A stretch of 64,000 nt of DNA from Nitrosovibrio sp. Nv4 (GCF_900215485.1 NZ_OCMZ01000002.1:992001-1056000); one strand, 5' to 3'. Shown: positions 27,485 to 35,395, counted from the first letter of the stretch. The notes: a model not told the origin generated them from the letters alone. A program made the numbers and translations.

Positions 27485-27783
27485 CAACTCCACCCCTTCC
27501 CAACGCGTCGTCTATCGGCGTGAATTATCAAATGATGGATGCCCTCGCGCGAGTAAAGCGCGTCGCCTTAATGCTTGTGCATCGGGGGTTCCGCATCCTA
27601 GAAATCCGGATGAGTCCGATCGCATCGGTCATCACCATCATGCCGGAGGTCGAGTGCTCAAGCCTGGGTGTGGCGGAGATCAGCCGTAACGAGCACCGGG
27701 GCGGCATGGATTACACGATGGTGGTGTCGCACGATGGCGTCGATGTCCAGTGGACGGTTACAAAGCGCAGGAGTCTGTCATGA
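27481..27783 (+). CDS. Early protein, paralogue A of a tandem pair
   Basis: 100 residues from ATG 27481 (ATGA overlap). LPNASSIGVNYQMMDALARVKRVALMLVHRGFRILEIRMS and DYTMVVSHDGVDVQWTVTKR align with the protein at 27944-28342. Function unknown. The fold appears to be a helix followed by beta strands. Confidence 0.7.
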   Translation: MTTPPLPNASSIGVNYQMMDALARVKRVALMLVHRGFRILEIRMSPIASVITIMPEVECSSLGVAEISRNEHRGGMDYTMVVSHDGVDVQWTVTKRRSLS

Positions 27784-27947
27784 GCGAAATCCAATTACTC
27801 TTAGGCACGATCGCGCAGCTGGCTGACGTGATGCAGCGGTGCGACGCGGAGGTCGCGCAAGACAATCCCACAACCGATGAAGAATGGGATGCCGCCCTGA
27901 ATCAGGCTGCGCACGTGTTGCTTGAATCGGAAGGGAGGCCGCTATGA
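27780..27947 (+). CDS. Small acidic early protein (55 aa)
   Basis: MSEIQLLLGTIAQLADVMQR then CDAEVAQDNPTTDEEWDAALNQAAHVLLESEGRPL. All-helical and acidic, ATGA overlaps on both sides. It lies between the two paralogues. Unknown. Confidence 0.62.
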   Translation: MSEIQLLLGTIAQLADVMQRCDAEVAQDNPTTDEEWDAALNQAAHVLLESEGRPL

Positions 27948-28342
27948 ACAACCGGTATATGCCGCCTGATCCGCAGGATATGGAGCGGCCCGAGTCCGGG
28001 TTACCACCTGTACGGCACGCGGAGAATGGCATCAGTGCCCATGATGGCGGCAACATGACAGCACAGCCTGTACTCAATGCGCCGTCAATCGGCCAGCAAA
28101 ATCAGGGCGTCATCGATTCCACAAGTCGCGCAAAGCGCGCTGCCGTTCGGCTTGCGCGAGCAGGATGCACGATAAAACACATTGCGGTGGGTAACCGGAA
28201 TACGCGTGTCCTGGTCGAGAATCACCCGCTGCTGCCGATCTTTCTGGAAGCCTCCCCGATCAAATACACCGGCACGGAAACCACCATGGCCGCCAGCATA
28301 GAGGGCGTCCAGGTCGAGTGGGTTATCAGGAGGGTGCCATGA
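27944..28342 (+). CDS. Early protein, paralogue B of a tandem pair
   Basis: 132 residues from ATG 27944; an internal ATG at 28055 would begin at the point where homology to paralogue A starts (MTAQPVLNAPSIG). The shared block is A-x-R-x-K-R followed by a V-x-V/E-W-x-x-x-x-R end. The extra 37-residue N-terminal part is proline-rich. Unknown function. Confidence 0.68.
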   Translation: MNNRYMPPDPQDMERPESGLPPVRHAENGISAHDGGNMTAQPVLNAPSIGQQNQGVIDSTSRAKRAAVRLARAGCTIKHIAVGNRNTRVLVENHPLLPIFLEASPIKYTGTETTMAASIEGVQVEWVIRRVP

Positions 28343-28629
28343 GGAGAGTCTGGTATCCAGGCCATCTGGGCCGCGCTATAGGTCTCACCAGCCTTTGTTT
28401 AGTAGTGGCTGGCGCCTTCGTGCTCAGCGATCGCGATCACGCGCAGCGCAACGAAATCTCTCGTTTGTCCTCTACGTGCCCGCCAGCCCAGGCGGGCGAG
28501 CAGCTGGCCGCTACGGTGCAAAGCGAATGCGGGAGCGGAGGCGAAGAATTGCGTTGCGTGTACATCTCAACCAGCGGCTACGGCCGCATCATGCGCAGCC
28601 GCCCGGCTGCGCCAGGGGGATCGTCATGA
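28339..28629 (+). CDS. Small single-pass membrane or exported protein
   Basis: 96 residues from ATG 28339 (ATGA overlap). A signal-anchor-like segment AIGLTSLCLVVAGAFVLS at about residues 11-28, then a soluble region with three cysteines (STCPP, SECGSGG, LRCVY). Might act at the membrane in the early phase, for example against competing phages. Inference only. Confidence 0.6.
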   Translation: MRRVWYPGHLGRAIGLTSLCLVVAGAFVLSDRDHAQRNEISRLSSTCPPAQAGEQLAATVQSECGSGGEELRCVYISTSGYGRIMRSRPAAPGGSS

Positions 28630-28922
28630 CCACGTATACATTTCCGACGCTTGCCAACCCGGCAGCATTGACCGAGCAGGAATTGCGTGTGGAGTTGGAG
28701 CGCGTCAATCACCAGGTGCTAACACTGGTCTCGCAGCTAAACACGTTGTCAGAACAGTTTAATGCGCATCGGAGCGTGTTGATGGGTATATCAAGCAGTA
28801 TGGCCCGAATCGTGGTTGAGCGCATGAAGAAGGACAAGGGCGACGTCAACTCGATTATCGATGAAATCATCCGCACGAACATAATCATGGTGCCCCAAGG
28901 CGGGTCAGGCGGGGTGCACTGA
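28626..28922 (+). CDS. Coiled-coil early protein
   Basis: 98 residues from ATG 28626 (ATGA overlap). A long helix (TEQELRVELERVNHQVLTLV then SQLNTLSEQFNAH) with heptad-like leucines, then a second helix (SSMARIVVERMKKD). Unknown function; likely oligomeric. Confidence 0.62.
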   Translation: MTTYTFPTLANPAALTEQELRVELERVNHQVLTLVSQLNTLSEQFNAHRSVLMGISSSMARIVVERMKKDKGDVNSIIDEIIRTNIIMVPQGGSGGVH

Positions 28923-29248
28923 TGATGCGGACAGAAACTCAAGAGAGCATCTCCGCTTGGGCCGAGCACGTATTCGGCCCAGCTGGTAGCAATGCGCGCA
29001 CTGTCGGCCGGGCAAATGAAGAAATGGCCGAGTTGATCCGGGCAGCGACAAGCGACAGACCGATACATGAGCTGGTCGAGGAAGCGGCTGATGTTGTGAT
29101 CGTGTTGTATCGGTTGGCAGCGCGAAACGGGTACAGCCTTGATGCCGCAATCGACGCCAAGATGGCGCTCAACCGGATCCGGAAATGGACGAAGGATGGT
29201 ACCGGTCACGGATATCACGTCCGCGCTGACAAAGGGGAGGCGCGTTGA
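28922..29248 (+). CDS. MazG-like nucleotide pyrophosphohydrolase
   Basis: 108 residues. NEEMAELIRAATSDRPIHELVEEAADVVIVLYRLAARNG carries the metal-binding E-E-x2-E ... E-E-x2-D pattern of the all-alpha NTP-PPase superfamily (MazG, dCTPase, DUF550). Such phage enzymes clear modified or signalling nucleotides such as ppGpp or dUTP. ATG 28922 overlaps the previous stop (TGATG). Confidence 0.82.
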   Translation: MMRTETQESISAWAEHVFGPAGSNARTVGRANEEMAELIRAATSDRPIHELVEEAADVVIVLYRLAARNGYSLDAAIDAKMALNRIRKWTKDGTGHGYHVRADKGEAR

Positions 29249-30186
29249 TGGAGGCCAAGAGAAAAATCCTGAATCTACTAGCAGACAGCAGCTCGCAAAA
29301 CCCTATGCCAGAGGCAGCGTTGTTTTTGCAGCTGGACCTATCAGCTGTCGACTACCTCCGCGTGCTCACGGAGTTGTATGACGCCAGGGCTATCAATCGG
29401 GCGACTATCCATCGCGACGGCCGCACGGAAGACTATCTTTGGCCCACCGGCATGATCTCGAAAATCAATTACGGCAGGCAATACATCGTCTCAACCCCGC
29501 CCCCGAGTGACCGCAAAGCGGAAGCCCCAATCACAAAAACCCAGGAGAAACAAATGGAACAAACAATAAGCAAGACCCAGATCATGCTTGATCTACTCAA
29601 AAAAAATGGTTCCGCAACCAGTAAGGAATTGATTGCGGCCTCCGGTGCTGCGTCCGTTAAACCGTATCTGGAAGGTTATTTCAAGCGCGGCTTGATAGTG
29701 TCCGAGGGAAGCTACTCAGACAAAGTTTACAGCCTTGCGCCAGGCGTAAAGCCAGAGGATTTGGTTCCTGCACCAAGAAAGCGTGCAACGCCAGTGTCTG
29801 CGGCAACCTCGCCTGTGGAAGTGATCAGCCACACGCACTCTCTACGCCGCACATCAGCTAAAGGTCTAGGCCAAGAATTTATTGGGACTTGTGTTCAGTG
29901 CGGACAGGAAGACCTCACCATTGCTGATCTGGAAGGGTGCCCGAACCCGATCGGTATCACTGAGAGTGAGGCCGTGATCGAAGCTGTGGCACCGCTAGCG
30001 CCAGAGCCTGAGCCAGCTAAAACCAGTCAGGAGGCGCCCGCAAAATCTCGCTTTCGCGTGGCTATTACATCTGACCAAACCATCATGTTGTTTGGATTGA
30101 GCACGCAACCGATCGAGCTGGACCGCGAGCAGGCCAAAACGCTGGCTGAGTTCGTGTCGGATAAAGGCGAGCTTCTGTGCGTCTGA
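29248..30186 (+). CDS. Early protein with two winged-helix-like segments
   Basis: 312 residues from ATG 29248 (TGATG overlap). The first segment (residues 1-70) contains EAALFLQLDLSAVDYLRVLTELYDARAINRA. The second (105-165) contains TSKELIAASGAASVKPYLEGYFKRGLIVSEG. There is then a proline/alanine linker with CVQCGQEDLTIADLEGC, a possible zinc site, and a C-terminal beta region. An internal ATG near 29554 with AGGAG upstream could give a shorter second product. Unknown function. Confidence 0.65.
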   Translation: MEAKRKILNLLADSSSQNPMPEAALFLQLDLSAVDYLRVLTELYDARAINRATIHRDGRTEDYLWPTGMISKINYGRQYIVSTPPPSDRKAEAPITKTQEKQMEQTISKTQIMLDLLKKNGSATSKELIAASGAASVKPYLEGYFKRGLIVSEGSYSDKVYSLAPGVKPEDLVPAPRKRATPVSAATSPVEVISHTHSLRRTSAKGLGQEFIGTCVQCGQEDLTIADLEGCPNPIGITESEAVIEAVAPLAPEPEPAKTSQEAPAKSRFRVAITSDQTIMLFGLSTQPIELDREQAKTLAEFVSDKGELLCV

Positions 30187-30788
30187 TCTGTCCCTGTTGC
30201 CACACCGATTTCCCGATCGAGGCCGCGATCAACGATATCGCGGCCCGCAATGCGGTGGTGCGCGCTTTTTCAGTCACACCATTCGGGGATCTGCTGATCG
30301 GCTATGTGCAGCTATTCAAACCGGCGCAGCGGGCTCTTTCAATGCCGCGCCTGGTGAAATTACTGGATGAGCTGATGCCAATGATCCAGACGGGACGAAT
30401 CGAGCGCGGTGGGCGTATCTGGCCAGCTCCCCAGGAATACTGGCGCCAGGCGTTTGAAGAGATGCTGGGCAAGCGCGACCAGCTCACCCTGCCCCTCAAA
30501 TCGCACGGGTACCTGCTCACGATCATTGCCGGCTATGCGGACAAGGCAGAAGCAAAGGTAGAAGCAAAGTCAGAGGACCGGCGAGCTGGTAGGACGCCAG
30601 TAGGCGGGCAAGTAGTGAAGGAAGCAGGGTTAAGTGTGGACGAAGCTGGCGCCGAGCTCATGAAATTGGTGGATGCCAGCAGGAAACCCGCAACGCAACG
30701 CCCAGCCATGCCCACGTCCGTCAGGCAGCAGCTCGACAAATTCAAATCCCGTCCCGAATTACCAACCGAAGGAGAAAACCATGGCTAA
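30177..30788 (+). CDS. Zinc-ribbon-start early protein
   Basis: 203 residues, GTG 30177 inside the end of the previous gene. It opens with a CPCCHTDFPIEAAINDIAARNAVVRA motif that occurs in Mu-like early operons. The middle helix block LLIGYVQLFKPAQRALSMPRLVKLLDEL is followed by a charged tail. Possibly single-strand DNA or replication related; not established. Confidence 0.68.
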   Translation: MRLICPCCHTDFPIEAAINDIAARNAVVRAFSVTPFGDLLIGYVQLFKPAQRALSMPRLVKLLDELMPMIQTGRIERGGRIWPAPQEYWRQAFEEMLGKRDQLTLPLKSHGYLLTIIAGYADKAEAKVEAKSEDRRAGRTPVGGQVVKEAGLSVDEAGAELMKLVDASRKPATQRPAMPTSVRQQLDKFKSRPELPTEGENHG

Positions 30789-31305
30789 AACCGCCACCAG
30801 ACTCAAAGCCCAGGCGCAGGCTTATGTGCCGCAAACAAAGGATGATGCTGCCGCTGATATCCGCAAGATCGGCGACCTGCAGCGCCAGCTGCTGCGTGCC
30901 GCCACGGAAATGAATGATGCCGTCGCCATCGTCACACAAAATTTCCAGCCACGCATGGAGGCAATCAAGAATCAACTGCAGATCCTCCAGGATGGCGTGC
31001 AAGGCTACTGCGAAGCACATCGGCTGGAGCTGACGGACGGCGGCAAGGTCAAGACCGCAAACCTCATCACAGGAGAGGTGCAGTGGCGCAAGCGGCCAGC
31101 GAGCGTTTCGGTGCGTGGTGTTGAAGCCGTGATTGAAACACTCAAGCGGCTGGGCCTCGGCAAGTTCGTACGCACGAAGGCGGAAATCAATAAAGAGGCC
31201 ATCCTCAATGAACCGGATGAGGTGCGTGGCGTTGCTGGGATCACGTTGGTTACCGGCGTCGAGGATTTTGTGATTACACCGTTTGAGCAGGAAGTGACGG
31301 CATGA
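30781..31305 (+). CDS. gam: Gam, host-nuclease inhibitor
   Basis: 174 residues, the same length as Mu Gam, from ATG 30781 with GAAGGAG upstream. The long helical hairpin (IGDLQRQLLRAATEMNDAVA then IVTQNFQPRMEAIKNQL) and YCEAHR are typical, as is the C-terminal GITLVTGVEDFVITPFE. Gam dimers ring DNA ends and block exonucleases, as Ku does, protecting linear phage DNA. Confidence 0.92.
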   Translation: MAKTATRLKAQAQAYVPQTKDDAAADIRKIGDLQRQLLRAATEMNDAVAIVTQNFQPRMEAIKNQLQILQDGVQGYCEAHRLELTDGGKVKTANLITGEVQWRKRPASVSVRGVEAVIETLKRLGLGKFVRTKAEINKEAILNEPDEVRGVAGITLVTGVEDFVITPFEQEVTA

Positions 31306-31520
31306 AGCTACAGGTCAACCTCAAAGGCGCTTGGCGCGAGGTGCTCTCATTTTCCGACAGGAACGCGGGGGGCGTTTGTGAAGAAGCCGCCCGGCTCGGT
31401 CGTCTTGCGGACAGGAAGGTCAAATTCCGCATTGCAGATGACGCGAATCGTGCGCTGGCACACTGCGAAGGACCCTATTTTATTTGGAGCGAGGCGGGCG
31501 GCAAGTCGGAACCCACGTAA
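31302..31520 (+). CDS. Small Mu-like conserved protein (72 aa)
   Basis: MKLQVNLKGAWREVLSFSDR ... EEAARLGRLADRKVKFRIADD. ATG overlaps the gam stop (ATGA). This protein type commonly follows gam in Mu-like phages. Function unknown. Confidence 0.65.
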   Translation: MKLQVNLKGAWREVLSFSDRNAGGVCEEAARLGRLADRKVKFRIADDANRALAHCEGPYFIWSEAGGKSEPT

Positions 31521-31585
31521 AAATGCTTGCCAGAAGGCGTTAACCATAGCGCCTTCGATCAAGTTTTTTTAACGGAACAGAAACC

Positions 31586-32032
31586 ATGTCAACCAGCAAA
31601 TACACTCTCACGAAAGACCAATGGCAAAAGATCGAAACGGAGCTATCTAGCCCTTATGGGAACGTAAAGCTGCGCTGTGACGGTTACGAGATTACTGCAT
31701 CAATACAACGCTTGAAGCCCCTCCAGAGCTGCATCGCGGTCTATGTTGATGGCTGGATTAAAGGCGAATGGATGAACGGGAAGGATGAGCGTGCCCTAAA
31801 GTTTTACTGTGAGAAAAAGAGATTTCTTTGGTCCGTCCAGAACCGGAGTGAAGCAAAAAAGAAGTTGCTCAACCGACGACTGGGTAAGTTTCTCAAGGAT
31901 TTTTACAAAAAGATGGTTGAGAGCAGCTTTTCCGTGTGGGAACCATACTGGACCAGTCCGAAAGCATTCTGCCGCCATATCCGCAAAACATGCCAGTCCA
32001 TCGAACTGGTGAAAACTGGATTTGTTGACTGA
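31586..32032 (+). CDS. Basic hypothetical protein
   Basis: 148 residues, rich in Lys/Arg and aromatic residues: YTLTKDQWQKIETELSSPYG ... KRFLWSVQNRSEAKKKLLNRR ... SPKAFCRHIRKTC. It probably binds nucleic acid. It is the one gene here not overlapping its upstream neighbour (65-bp gap), and its base use is slightly more AT-rich than the adjacent genes, so it may be a later addition. Confidence 0.6.
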   Translation: MSTSKYTLTKDQWQKIETELSSPYGNVKLRCDGYEITASIQRLKPLQSCIAVYVDGWIKGEWMNGKDERALKFYCEKKRFLWSVQNRSEAKKKLLNRRLGKFLKDFYKKMVESSFSVWEPYWTSPKAFCRHIRKTCQSIELVKTGFVD

Positions 32033-32033
32033 G

Positions 32034-32453
32034 ATGAAACGCCCAACCCCTGATCTCCGCAAACGCGAGCTTGCACAGATCCACATCGGCAAGGCGCAGC
32101 TCGGCCTGGATGATGAGACGTACCGCGCAATGTTGCAAGCGGTTGCCGGCGTCGGCTCGTCCGCAGAGCTGGATCATGCCGGGCGGCGCCTGGTGCTACA
32201 GCACATGCGTGCCCGTGGCTGGAAGAACGATAGAAAGCGGGTTACCCCTCCATCCGCAACGCAGAGCAAACAGGCGTTGATGCGCAAGATCGCCGCTATG
32301 CTGCACACGGCTGGGCGGCCTTGGCAGTACGCGGACGGTATGGCACGGCATATGTTCGCCGTGGAAAAGGCAGCCTGGTGCGATGTTGCACAGTTGCGGA
32401 AGATTATTGCGGCGTTGGGTTATGACGCCAAGCGGAGACAGGGCCATGGTTGA
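32034..32453 (+). CDS. gemA: GemA-like regulator (DUF1018)
   Basis: 139 residues. RELAQIHIGKAQLGLDDETYRAMLQAVAG then QKAL-like and W-C-D-V-A-Q-L-R-K-I-I are family marks. In Mu GemA affects host gyrase/gene expression during the early to middle switch. ATG 32034 is two bases after the previous stop; an upstream TTG at 32022 is less likely. Confidence 0.88.
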   Translation: MKRPTPDLRKRELAQIHIGKAQLGLDDETYRAMLQAVAGVGSSAELDHAGRRLVLQHMRARGWKNDRKRVTPPSATQSKQALMRKIAAMLHTAGRPWQYADGMARHMFAVEKAAWCDVAQLRKIIAALGYDAKRRQGHG

Positions 32454-32832
32454 GCTGGACGAAAGCTTGTTGCCAGGCATCTTGCGTGATATCGCGCGCC
32501 TGATCGGTTTGCCTGGCACGCTCCAGCTAGTGAAGCACTACGGTGGCGTGCGGCTGTATGTCCCGAAGCGGTTCGATCCGGATCATGTGCTGGTCAAGGT
32601 TATCGGTCCGGTGGCCGTAATCATACTGATCAAGCATTTTGGGGGTGAGGCTCACTTTGATATTCCGCGAGCGCTCGCGGCTGCCAATGCCGTGCGCAAC
32701 GCCGCTATCCGGGCGGAATATGCGGAGTTAAGCCAAAGGCGGTTGGCACAGAAGTACAACCTTACAGAGCGCCAGGTGCGAAACATTCTGGCTGGGGATG
32801 AGCCTGATGAAATGCAGGAAAAGTTGTTCTGA
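32446..32832 (+). CDS. mor: Mor-family middle/late transcription activator
   Basis: 128 residues (Mu Mor 129) from ATG 32446, overlapping gemA by 8 bases. It has the dimerisation region (LPGILRDIARLIGLPGTLQLVKHYGGVRLYVPKR) and the C-terminal HTH LSQRRLAQKYNLTERQVRNILAG. Mor activates the middle promoter in Mu, and its relative C activates late promoters. No second family member is visible, so this protein may do both jobs. Confidence 0.94.
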   Translation: MVELDESLLPGILRDIARLIGLPGTLQLVKHYGGVRLYVPKRFDPDHVLVKVIGPVAVIILIKHFGGEAHFDIPRALAAANAVRNAAIRAEYAELSQRRLAQKYNLTERQVRNILAGDEPDEMQEKLF

Positions 32833-32859
32833 TATCAATAATAAAACAAGGAGCAGTAA

Positions 32860-33573
32860 ATGTTAAAGATATTGCTGGTTACAGGAATCGCTGTTTTTTT
32901 ATCTGGATGCGCTAGCGAAAAAGAAAGCCTTCCGCCCAAAGAGCGATGTGCTGCCGCGATGGAATCTCAATCACAGTCAGATATCGATCGTGAATGTAGC
33001 TCCCTGTCAGGAGACGACGTCAAGGCGGCAGGAGAGTTGGTGGCTAAACGCAATCCCTCCCTTAATGTCGTAATTGACGATAAGCGCGTTGCACCTAAGC
33101 AAGCTTCCCTGGGTATTACTCCGGCTGAATTCAAAACAGAATTCAATAAAGTCGCTAAGGAATTGCGCATGAAGTTCGCTATCGGCGATATTACGATCAG
33201 CAGCAAAGGCGAGGTATTCGATACTTTTAATGTTCAGTTTGGTGAAAACAATGGACTCATTGGCGCTGTGACAAAGGATGGAATGCTCTCTTCTGTCACC
33301 TCAATATCGACTGGCGATGGCTCCGTGGAATCGGGTGCCAGAACAATGGTCTTGGCTTTGATGATCGTCAGATCCGTCATCCCGAATCTGGAAAAGGATG
33401 AGGCTAGTCTGATTACGCTGGACTTGATAAAGAAAAGCACAACATCCCCAAACGGAATACCGTACAAGCAAATTGTTAGCGGTGTGAAATTGTGGGCGTT
33501 ACTCACTGAGCGGATAGGGTTTTTTTTCGGGGTAGAGACTCCCAAAGATGATGATGTCAATGAGCCGGGTTGA
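32860..33573 (+). CDS. Prophage-encoded lipoprotein, likely cargo (moron)
   Basis: 237 residues with a lipoprotein signal (LKILLVTGIAVFLSGC, Cys at 17). The mature part has one long region with SLGITPAEFKTEFNKVAKELRMKFAIGDITISSKG, resembling small bacterial surface or periplasmic proteins. Base composition is more AT-rich than the flanking phage genes. It sits between mor and the lysis operon, a usual cargo position. A role in superinfection exclusion or envelope change is inference. Confidence 0.7.
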   Translation: MLKILLVTGIAVFLSGCASEKESLPPKERCAAAMESQSQSDIDRECSSLSGDDVKAAGELVAKRNPSLNVVIDDKRVAPKQASLGITPAEFKTEFNKVAKELRMKFAIGDITISSKGEVFDTFNVQFGENNGLIGAVTKDGMLSSVTSISTGDGSVESGARTMVLALMIVRSVIPNLEKDEASLITLDLIKKSTTSPNGIPYKQIVSGVKLWALLTERIGFFFGVETPKDDDVNEPG

Positions 33574-33679
33574 CGTCAGGGAAAATCCCGCATAATCTGT
33601 TCCCCATCCGCCCGGCCCATCCGGGCGGAATTGTTTCCACCTTAACTCCTTCCCCGGCCGCCAGCAGAATGGCGGCATG
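33570..33679 (+). promoter_or_regulatory. Candidate late promoter and leader of the lysis operon
   Basis: TTGACG (33570-33575), 15 bp, then CATAATCTG (-10 at 33591-33596), an 8-bp GC hairpin at 33608-33628, and a 45-bp block (33635-33679) ending in the amidase ATG. The block is 39/45 identical to the one before the protease gene. Its last part can pair GCCGCC with GGCGGC directly before the start codon. Confidence 0.65.
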
Positions 33680-34156
33680 TCCTCAAGGCTCATCAATTTA
33701 ATCGTTGTCCACTGTGCGGCTACGCCCAACGGTCGCCGTACGACCGTGGAAGACGTCAACTCATGGCATTACCAGCGTGGATTCAGGCGCTCTCCAGCGT
33801 TCCGCGCACGGCAAAACCATTCTCTTGACGCAATCGGCTACCACTTCCTGGTCTATATCAATGGGGCGATAGCAACCGGGCGTCACCTCGACGAAATTGG
33901 CGCGCACGCGGCCGGCTTTAACCAGAAGAGTGTTGGCGTATGCATGGCCGGTACGGATAGCTTCACTTTGGCGCAATGGGACGCTCTGCGCGGCAACGTG
34001 CAGCTGCTGATGGATAGGTATCCGCAGGCGCGAGTAGTCGGCCATCGAGATCTGCCCAAGGTGGCTAAATCCTGCCCTGGCTTCAACGTGGCGGACTGGC
34101 TTCGCGGAGATATGGCGCCATTGGCCGGACATGTGCTTGAGGCAAGCCGCCCATGA
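33677..34156 (+). CDS. Endolysin, N-acetylmuramoyl-L-alanine amidase
   Basis: 159 residues of the amidase_2/T7-lysozyme fold. The zinc ligands are His in LIVVHCAAT, His in VVGHRDLP and Cys in KSCPGFNV; YHFLVYINGAI is the core strand. No signal peptide, so it needs the holin next to it. Start ATG 33677 follows the conserved leader hairpin; a preceding out-of-frame ATG at 33669 could give a 10-codon leader peptide. Confidence 0.93.
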   Translation: MSSRLINLIVVHCAATPNGRRTTVEDVNSWHYQRGFRRSPAFRARQNHSLDAIGYHFLVYINGAIATGRHLDEIGAHAAGFNQKSVGVCMAGTDSFTLAQWDALRGNVQLLMDRYPQARVVGHRDLPKVAKSCPGFNVADWLRGDMAPLAGHVLEASRP

Positions 34157-34377
34157 AACTCGCTGACCTTGTCAGGGACGCGGGCACGGGCCAGCTATCC
34201 CAGACCAAGCTGTGGACCAATATCGCTTACGCGGTTGGCACCATCGCATTTCTTTATCCGGTGGTTAAGTCTGGTACGCCGCCGGACCCGGAATCGTTAT
34301 TGATCTATCTGGGCGTGGTCGGCTCACACTGCGCTGTCTCCAAATTCATTTCCATGAAATACCGCAACGTGCCGTAA
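34153..34377 (+). CDS. Holin-like small membrane protein
   Basis: 74 residues with two hydrophobic segments (WTNIAYAVGTIAFLYPVV at about 21-38 and LLIYLGVVGSHCAVSKFI at about 49-66). ATG overlaps the amidase stop (ATGA). Size, topology and position fit a holin or antiholin of Mu-like phages. Confidence 0.72.
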   Translation: MKLADLVRDAGTGQLSQTKLWTNIAYAVGTIAFLYPVVKSGTPPDPESLLIYLGVVGSHCAVSKFISMKYRNVP

Positions 34378-34953
34378 ATGAGAAAAACTCTAATCCTGTG
34401 CGGGTTTGGCCTGATAGTAGTGGCGCTGCTATGGGGATGGCACGTTTCTCAGTTGGAGCCCTTGCCTCCAGTCAACGTTTCCATGCCGGCCGAGATTGCC
34501 CCGGAGGTTGAGGACAGCCCCAAGGTGCCGGTTGTCATCAAGGCGCCAGTGCAGGTCTACAGCGGTGGTCGCGCGCTCAAGAAAAAACTGAAGCTGCCGG
34601 ACGTTGTAACCATCGATCCAACCAAGGAAGTCATCGCGTCCAGCCAAGTCAAGGCGGATGAGCGGCCGCAAACAATCACAACCATCATCAATACGGAAAC
34701 CGGCGAGAGCGAGACATTCGTGCGCCGTGATCCGCTGCCGTGGCTCGCTTGGGATACCAGTGGCGAGGTCGGGGCCTATGTAGGCATCAAGAACGGACAA
34801 CAGGCCGTGCGGCTGCAGGCGCGGCAGGGGATCGTGCAGGTCAAGGGATTGCACCTGGGCTTGATTGGATCTGTCGACCAGGCTATGAGCGGCACCGCCG
34901 TGGTGAACGGGACGGATTACTTTGTCGGTGCCGGTATCTGGGCTAAGTGGTAG
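34378..34953 (+). CDS. Membrane-anchored protein in lysis cassette
   Basis: 191 residues starting right after the holin stop. One N-terminal anchor (LILCGFGLIVVALLWGW), then a proline-rich stretch (PLPPVNVSMPAEIAPEVEDSP) and a soluble domain ending VGAGIWAKW. The position matches Mu genes 23-24, where spanin-type proteins lie. It lacks the coiled coil of an inner-membrane spanin. Not assigned. Confidence 0.6.
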   Translation: MRKTLILCGFGLIVVALLWGWHVSQLEPLPPVNVSMPAEIAPEVEDSPKVPVVIKAPVQVYSGGRALKKKLKLPDVVTIDPTKEVIASSQVKADERPQTITTIINTETGESETFVRRDPLPWLAWDTSGEVGAYVGIKNGQQAVRLQARQGIVQVKGLHLGLIGSVDQAMSGTAVVNGTDYFVGAGIWAKW

Positions 34954-35180
34954 TGGATCAGTTCGATCGGGCGCAGGCGCTGGAACAGGCAGAGCGGGAA
35001 AGCATCCTGCGGAGCCAACGTTCCAGGACGGCCGAGCAAAACAAACCTCCGCTGTCGCACTGCGAGGATTGCGGCGATGAAATACCGAAAGAGCGACGCC
35101 TGGCAACGCGCGGCATAACGCGCTGTATCGGATGCCAGAACGTTTTTGAATTTGAAATCAAACGCAGAGGCAGGAGATGA
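34953..35180 (+). CDS. TraR/DksA-type zinc-finger protein
   Basis: 75 residues from GTG 34953 (1-base overlap with previous stop). CEDCGDEIPKERRLATRGITRCIGC is the C4 zinc finger of the TraR/DksA family, preceded by a helical arm AQALEQAERESILRSQR. TraR-like proteins bind the RNA polymerase secondary channel and mimic DksA with ppGpp. Confidence 0.9.
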   Translation: MDQFDRAQALEQAERESILRSQRSRTAEQNKPPLSHCEDCGDEIPKERRLATRGITRCIGCQNVFEFEIKRRGRR

Positions 35181-35395
35181 GTGATGATCAATCGCGCTCG
35201 CTGGGGCGCATCGAAGGGAAACTGGATATGCTGATTGCTCAGCATGCGGATACGAATACCCGCCTGGGAAAGATGGACGGACGCCTTCGTGATGTCGAGA
35301 TGAAGGCGGCGACAAACGGGGCTGTAACAGGCGGACTGGTTTCGGTTGGTGTCGCGCTGGTGATCGAGGTGAGCAAGCACGTAACTGGGCTCTAA
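35177..35395 (+). CDS. Small tail-anchored coiled-coil protein
   Basis: 72 residues: a helical N-terminal part (GRIEGKLDMLIAQHADTNTRLGKMDGRLRDVE) and a C-terminal hydrophobic helix (AVTGGLVSVGVALVIEVS). ATGA overlap upstream. This layout recalls XhlA/DUF2730-type lysis helpers of Mu-like phages. Confidence 0.68.
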   Translation: MSDDQSRSLGRIEGKLDMLIAQHADTNTRLGKMDGRLRDVEMKAATNGAVTGGLVSVGVALVIEVSKHVTGL

